Below, in pieces: positions 5,044 through 7,380 of a stretch of DNA of 7,380 nt. Where the stretch lies: positions 1 to 7,380 of the forward strand of contig JAXDOR010000042.1 of assembly GCA_034668825.1 (NCBI GenBank). Direction: 5' to 3'. The translations under genes and the position numbers were made by a program. The stretch comes from CANKHA01 sp034668825 (lineage in GTDB: Bacteria > Pseudomonadota > Alphaproteobacteria > Rhizobiales > Xanthobacteraceae). Position 1 is the first letter of the stretch. The number at the start of each line of letters is the position of its first letter. Below the pieces are notes generated by a model, which was given only the letters and a program-made list of their open reading frames with translations, made no database searches and had not been told where the DNA came from.

Positions 5044-5050
5044 GAGGAGG
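5044..5050 (+). promoter_or_regulatory. strong ribosome binding site of the HAMP-array gene
   Basis: GAGGAGG at 5044-5050 is 6 bases before the ATG at 5057 and fixes that start firmly. Confidence 0.8.
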
Positions 5051-5056
5051 ATTTCT

Positions 5057-7380
5057 ATGCAGCCCACCAATCAGGTGATCGGTGACTTAGCCAACGGCCC
5101 CACTCCGGAGGCACCTGAGCAAAAGAAGAACGGCAAATCTGCCTTTGAGCTGCACGACCTGCTCCATGCCCTTCAAGCGATGCGCAGCGGCGACTTCTCC
5201 GTGAGGCTGCCGGGCGATCACCTCGGCATCGAAGGCAAGATCGCCGATACCTTCAACGAGATCGTGGCCACCAACGAACGCATGGCACAGCAACTCGAGC
5301 GCGTCGGCCAAGTGGTGGGACGCGAGGGCAAAACCAAGCAGCGCGTGAAGCTCGGCGTCTCCAGCGGAGCTTGGGCGGAGATGGAAAGCTCGGTCAATAC
5401 CCTGATCGACGATCTGCTGTGGCCCACCCGCGAAGTGACCCGCGCCGTGGCCGCCGTGGCGCAAGGCGACTTGCTGGAAACCGTGCGCCTGCATGTGGAA
5501 GGCCGGCCGCTGAAGGGCGAATTCCTCCAGTCCGCCACCATCGTCAATACCATGATCAAGCAGCTCGGCGTCTTCACCTCGGAAGTGACGCGCGTCGCGC
5601 GCGAAGTGGGTACCGAAGGCAAGCTCGGCGGTCAGGCGCAGGTGCATGAAGTGACCGGCGTGTGGAAAGACCTTACCGAGAGCGTGAACTCGATGGCGTC
5701 CAACCTCACTGCGCAGGTCCGTAACATCGCCGACGTGACCAACGCGGTGGCCAATGGCGACTTGTCGAAGAAGATCACCGTGGACGTGCGCGGCGAAATT
5801 CTGCAGCTCAAGGAAGCCATCAACACGATGGTGGACCAGCTTCGGTCCTTCGCTTCGGAAGTGACGCGCGTGGCGCGCGAAGTGGGCACCGACGGCAAGC
5901 TCGGCGGCCAGGCGATCGTGCCCGGCGTCGCCGGCACCTGGAAGGACTTGACGGATTCCGTGAACGCGATGTGCGGCAACTTGACCGCGCAAGTGCGTAA
6001 CATCGCGCAAGTGACGACCGCCGTGGCGCGCGGCGACTTGTCCCGCAAGATCACCGTGGACGTGCGCGGTGAAATTCTGGAGTTGAAAGACACCATCAAT
6101 ACGATGGTGGATCAATTGAACGCCTTCGCCTCGGAAGTGACGCGCGTGGCGCGCGAAGTCGGCACCGAGGGCAAGCTTGGCGGCCAGGCGCAGGTGTCCG
6201 GCGTCGCCGGCACCTGGAAGGACCTCACCGACAACGTCAACTTCATGGCGTCGAACCTGACCGCTCAGGTCCGCAATATCGCCGACGTCGCCACCGCCAT
6301 TGCCGGCGGCGACTTGTCGAAGAAGATCACGGTGAACGTGTCGGGCGAAATTCTGCAGCTGAAGGAAACCATCAACACGATGGTCGATCAGTTGAACGCT
6401 TTCGCCGCGGAAGTGACGCGCGTGGCGCGCGAAGTCGGCACCGACGGCAAGCTCGGCGGTCAAGCGGCGGTGCCCGGCGTTGCCGGTACGTGGAAAGATC
6501 TGACCGACTCCGTGAACTCGATGGCGGGCAACTTGACCGCTCAAGTGCGTAACATCGTGGAAGTGACTATCGCCGTGGCGAACGGCGACTTGTCGAAAAA
6601 GATCACGGTCGACGTGCGCGGCGAAATCCTTCAGCTGAAAGAAACGCTGAACACCATGGTGGACCAGCTCAAGGCCTTGGCCGGCGAAGTGACGCGCGTC
6701 GCGCGCGAAGTCGGCACCGAAGGCCGTCTCGGTGGCCAAGCCAACGTGCTCGGCGTTGCCGGCACCTGGAAGGACTTGACCGACTCTGTGAACTCGATGG
6801 CCTCGAACCTGACCGCTCAGGTGCGTAACATCGCGGAAGTGTCGACCGCCATCGCGATCGGAGACTTGTCGACTAAGATCACGGTGGACGTGAAGGGCGA
6901 AATTCTCGAACTGAAAAATACGATCAACACGATGGTGGACCAGCTCCGTTCGTTCGCATCTGAAGTGACGCGCGTCGCCCGCGAAGTGGGTACCGAAGGC
7001 AAGCTCGGCGGACAGGCGCAGGTGCCGGTAGTGGCCGGCACCTGGAACGACCTGACCGACAACGTGAACGTGATGGCCGCCAACCTCACCGAGCAGGTGC
7101 GCGGCATCGTGAAGGTGGTGACGGCGGTCGCCAACGGCGACCTGAAGCAGAACCTGACCGTGAAATCACGCGGTGAGGTCGCGGCTTTGGCCGAAACCAT
7201 CAACAACATGACCAATACCTTGGCCACCTTCGCTGATCAGGTGACCACCGTCGCCCGCGAAGTGGGCGTGGAAGGCCGCCTCGGCGGTCAGGCCAACGTG
7301 CCCGGCGCCGCCGGAACCTGGAAAGATTTGACCGGTAACGTGAACCTCCTGGCTGCGAACCTCACTACGCAGGTCCGCGC
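5057..7380 (+). CDS. poly-HAMP sensor protein, probable cytoplasmic hybrid histidine kinase (N-terminal 774 codons)
   Basis: The frame runs open from ATG 5057 to the right edge. After a polar tail of about 30 residues comes a HAMP-like module (LQAMRSGDF... to about residue 85), then a diverged HAMP pair. From residue 176 there are six complete 92-residue units plus half of a seventh. Each unit holds a divergent HAMP (VAREVGTEGKLGGQA, GTWKDLTDSVN) and a canonical one (GDLSKKITVDVRGEI, INTMVDQL), about 16 modules in all. No signal peptide or membrane segment appears, so it should be soluble. The architecture matches group III (Nik1/Os-1-like) hybrid kinases, where HAMP arrays relay signals, osmotic ones in fungi, to a HisKA/HATPase core with receiver domains. 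Those domains would lie past 7380, so the kinase call is inference. The sixth unit's ending (GDLKQNLTV, TLATFAD) resembles array ends in relatives, so the array is probably near its end. Confidence 0.9.
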   Translation, partial: MQPTNQVIGDLANGPTPEAPEQKKNGKSAFELHDLLHALQAMRSGDFSVRLPGDHLGIEGKIADTFNEIVATNERMAQQLERVGQVVGREGKTKQRVKLGVSSGAWAEMESSVNTLIDDLLWPTREVTRAVAAVAQGDLLETVRLHVEGRPLKGEFLQSATIVNTMIKQLGVFTSEVTRVAREVGTEGKLGGQAQVHEVTGVWKDLTESVNSMASNLTAQVRNIADVTNAVANGDLSKKITVDVRGEILQLKEAINTMVDQLRSFASEVTRVAREVGTDGKLGGQAIVPGVAGTWKDLTDSVNAMCGNLTAQVRNIAQVTTAVARGDLSRKITVDVRGEILELKDTINTMVDQLNAFASEVTRVAREVGTEGKLGGQAQVSGVAGTWKDLTDNVNFMASNLTAQVRNIADVATAIAGGDLSKKITVNVSGEILQLKETINTMVDQLNAFAAEVTRVAREVGTDGKLGGQAAVPGVAGTWKDLTDSVNSMAGNLTAQVRNIVEVTIAVANGDLSKKITVDVRGEILQLKETLNTMVDQLKALAGEVTRVAREVGTEGRLGGQANVLGVAGTWKDLTDSVNSMASNLTAQVRNIAEVSTAIAIGDLSTKITVDVKGEILELKNTINTMVDQLRSFASEVTRVAREVGTEGKLGGQAQVPVVAGTWNDLTDNVNVMAANLTEQVRGIVKVVTAVANGDLKQNLTVKSRGEVAALAETINNMTNTLATFADQVTTVAREVGVEGRLGGQANVPGAAGTWKDLTGNVNLLAANLTTQVR
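5582..7380 (+). repeat. 276-bp tandem repeat (6 full units plus a partial) encoding HAMP pairs
   Basis: Units start at 5582, 5858, 6134, 6410, 6686, 6962 and 7238, with exactly 276 bases between each and no indels. Six units open with GAAGTGACGCGCGT and the seventh with CAGGTGACCACCGT. An earlier, strongly diverged unit precedes 5582 and includes about five extra codons. Conservation at DNA level makes the region prone to unequal crossing-over, copy-number change and assembly collapse. Confidence 0.92.

Larger units (their letters stand above)
4654..5056. other. 403-base intergenic stretch before the HAMP-array gene
   Basis: No gene of convincing length was found here on either strand. It contains an 8-bp inverted repeat with a long loop, a terminator-like hairpin, a weak promoter candidate, a possible 12-codon ORF, and a hairpin/direct-repeat element just before the kinase ribosome site. 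These are listed separately. No tRNA or recognised riboswitch was seen. Confidence 0.6.

Noticed and set aside
5087..6739. 550-codon open frame on the minus strand
   Set aside because: It is the shadow of the HAMP-array gene: high GC and a codon-regular 276-bp repeat keep the opposite frame free of stops. The translation is a His/Gly/Asp-rich repeat with no recognisable domain and no ribosome site was found.
5582..7380. CRISPR-like or satellite repeat array
   Set aside because: Units are 276 bp, contiguous, codon-phased and protein-coding without spacers; they are HAMP repeats.

Overview
The window looks like a piece of an alphaproteobacterial chromosome, probably Hyphomicrobiales near the Bradyrhizobium/Rhodopseudomonas/Pseudolabrys groups. 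The reasons are high GC, a short CinA-type protein without an amidase domain directly followed by a Gpt-type phosphoribosyltransferase, a periplasmic Bug/TctC binding protein, a cytoplasmic poly-HAMP sensor kinase, and a perfect TTAA-N7-TTAA (CtrA-type) site. The taxonomic call is inference from protein style, not a database match.

Layout. Positions 1-135 hold the start of a leftward gene for a small membrane-anchored protein, cut by the window edge. A divergent region (136-379) contains the CtrA-like box and a set of mutually exclusive inverted repeats. Next come two rightward genes overlapping by 4 bases: a CinA/MoaB-type domain protein (380-1153) and gpt, xanthine/guanine phosphoribosyltransferase (1150-1659). 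After a 190-base gap comes an integral-membrane acyltransferase-3 gene (1850-3043) with clearly lower GC than its neighbours; it looks acquired. Its stop codon lies one base before an intact tRNA-Leu(UAA) gene (3045-3132), which is followed at once by the 3' part of a second, different tRNA-Leu(UAA) (3133-3197). Together these mark a rearranged tRNA locus and a likely island scar.

Downstream are msrB (3250-3651), an orphan Bug/TctC solute-binding protein (3682-4653), and a 403-base non-coding stretch (4654-5056) with a terminator-like hairpin, a weak promoter candidate, a possible 12-codon leader ORF and a hairpin/direct-repeat element. From 5057 to the right edge runs the N-terminal 774 codons of a very large HAMP-array protein. 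Its DNA is a strict 276-bp tandem repeat encoding alternating canonical and divergent HAMP modules. The kinase and receiver domains expected for this family lie beyond the window.

No single pathway ties the genes together. cinA-gpt is a plausible translationally coupled pair, and msrB and the Bug gene may be co-transcribed (30-base gap). No wholly new system is evident. The best leads are the duplicated, half-deleted tRNA-Leu next to an acquired acyltransferase, the attenuator-like repeats and CtrA box before cinA, and the repeat evolution of the HAMP array.
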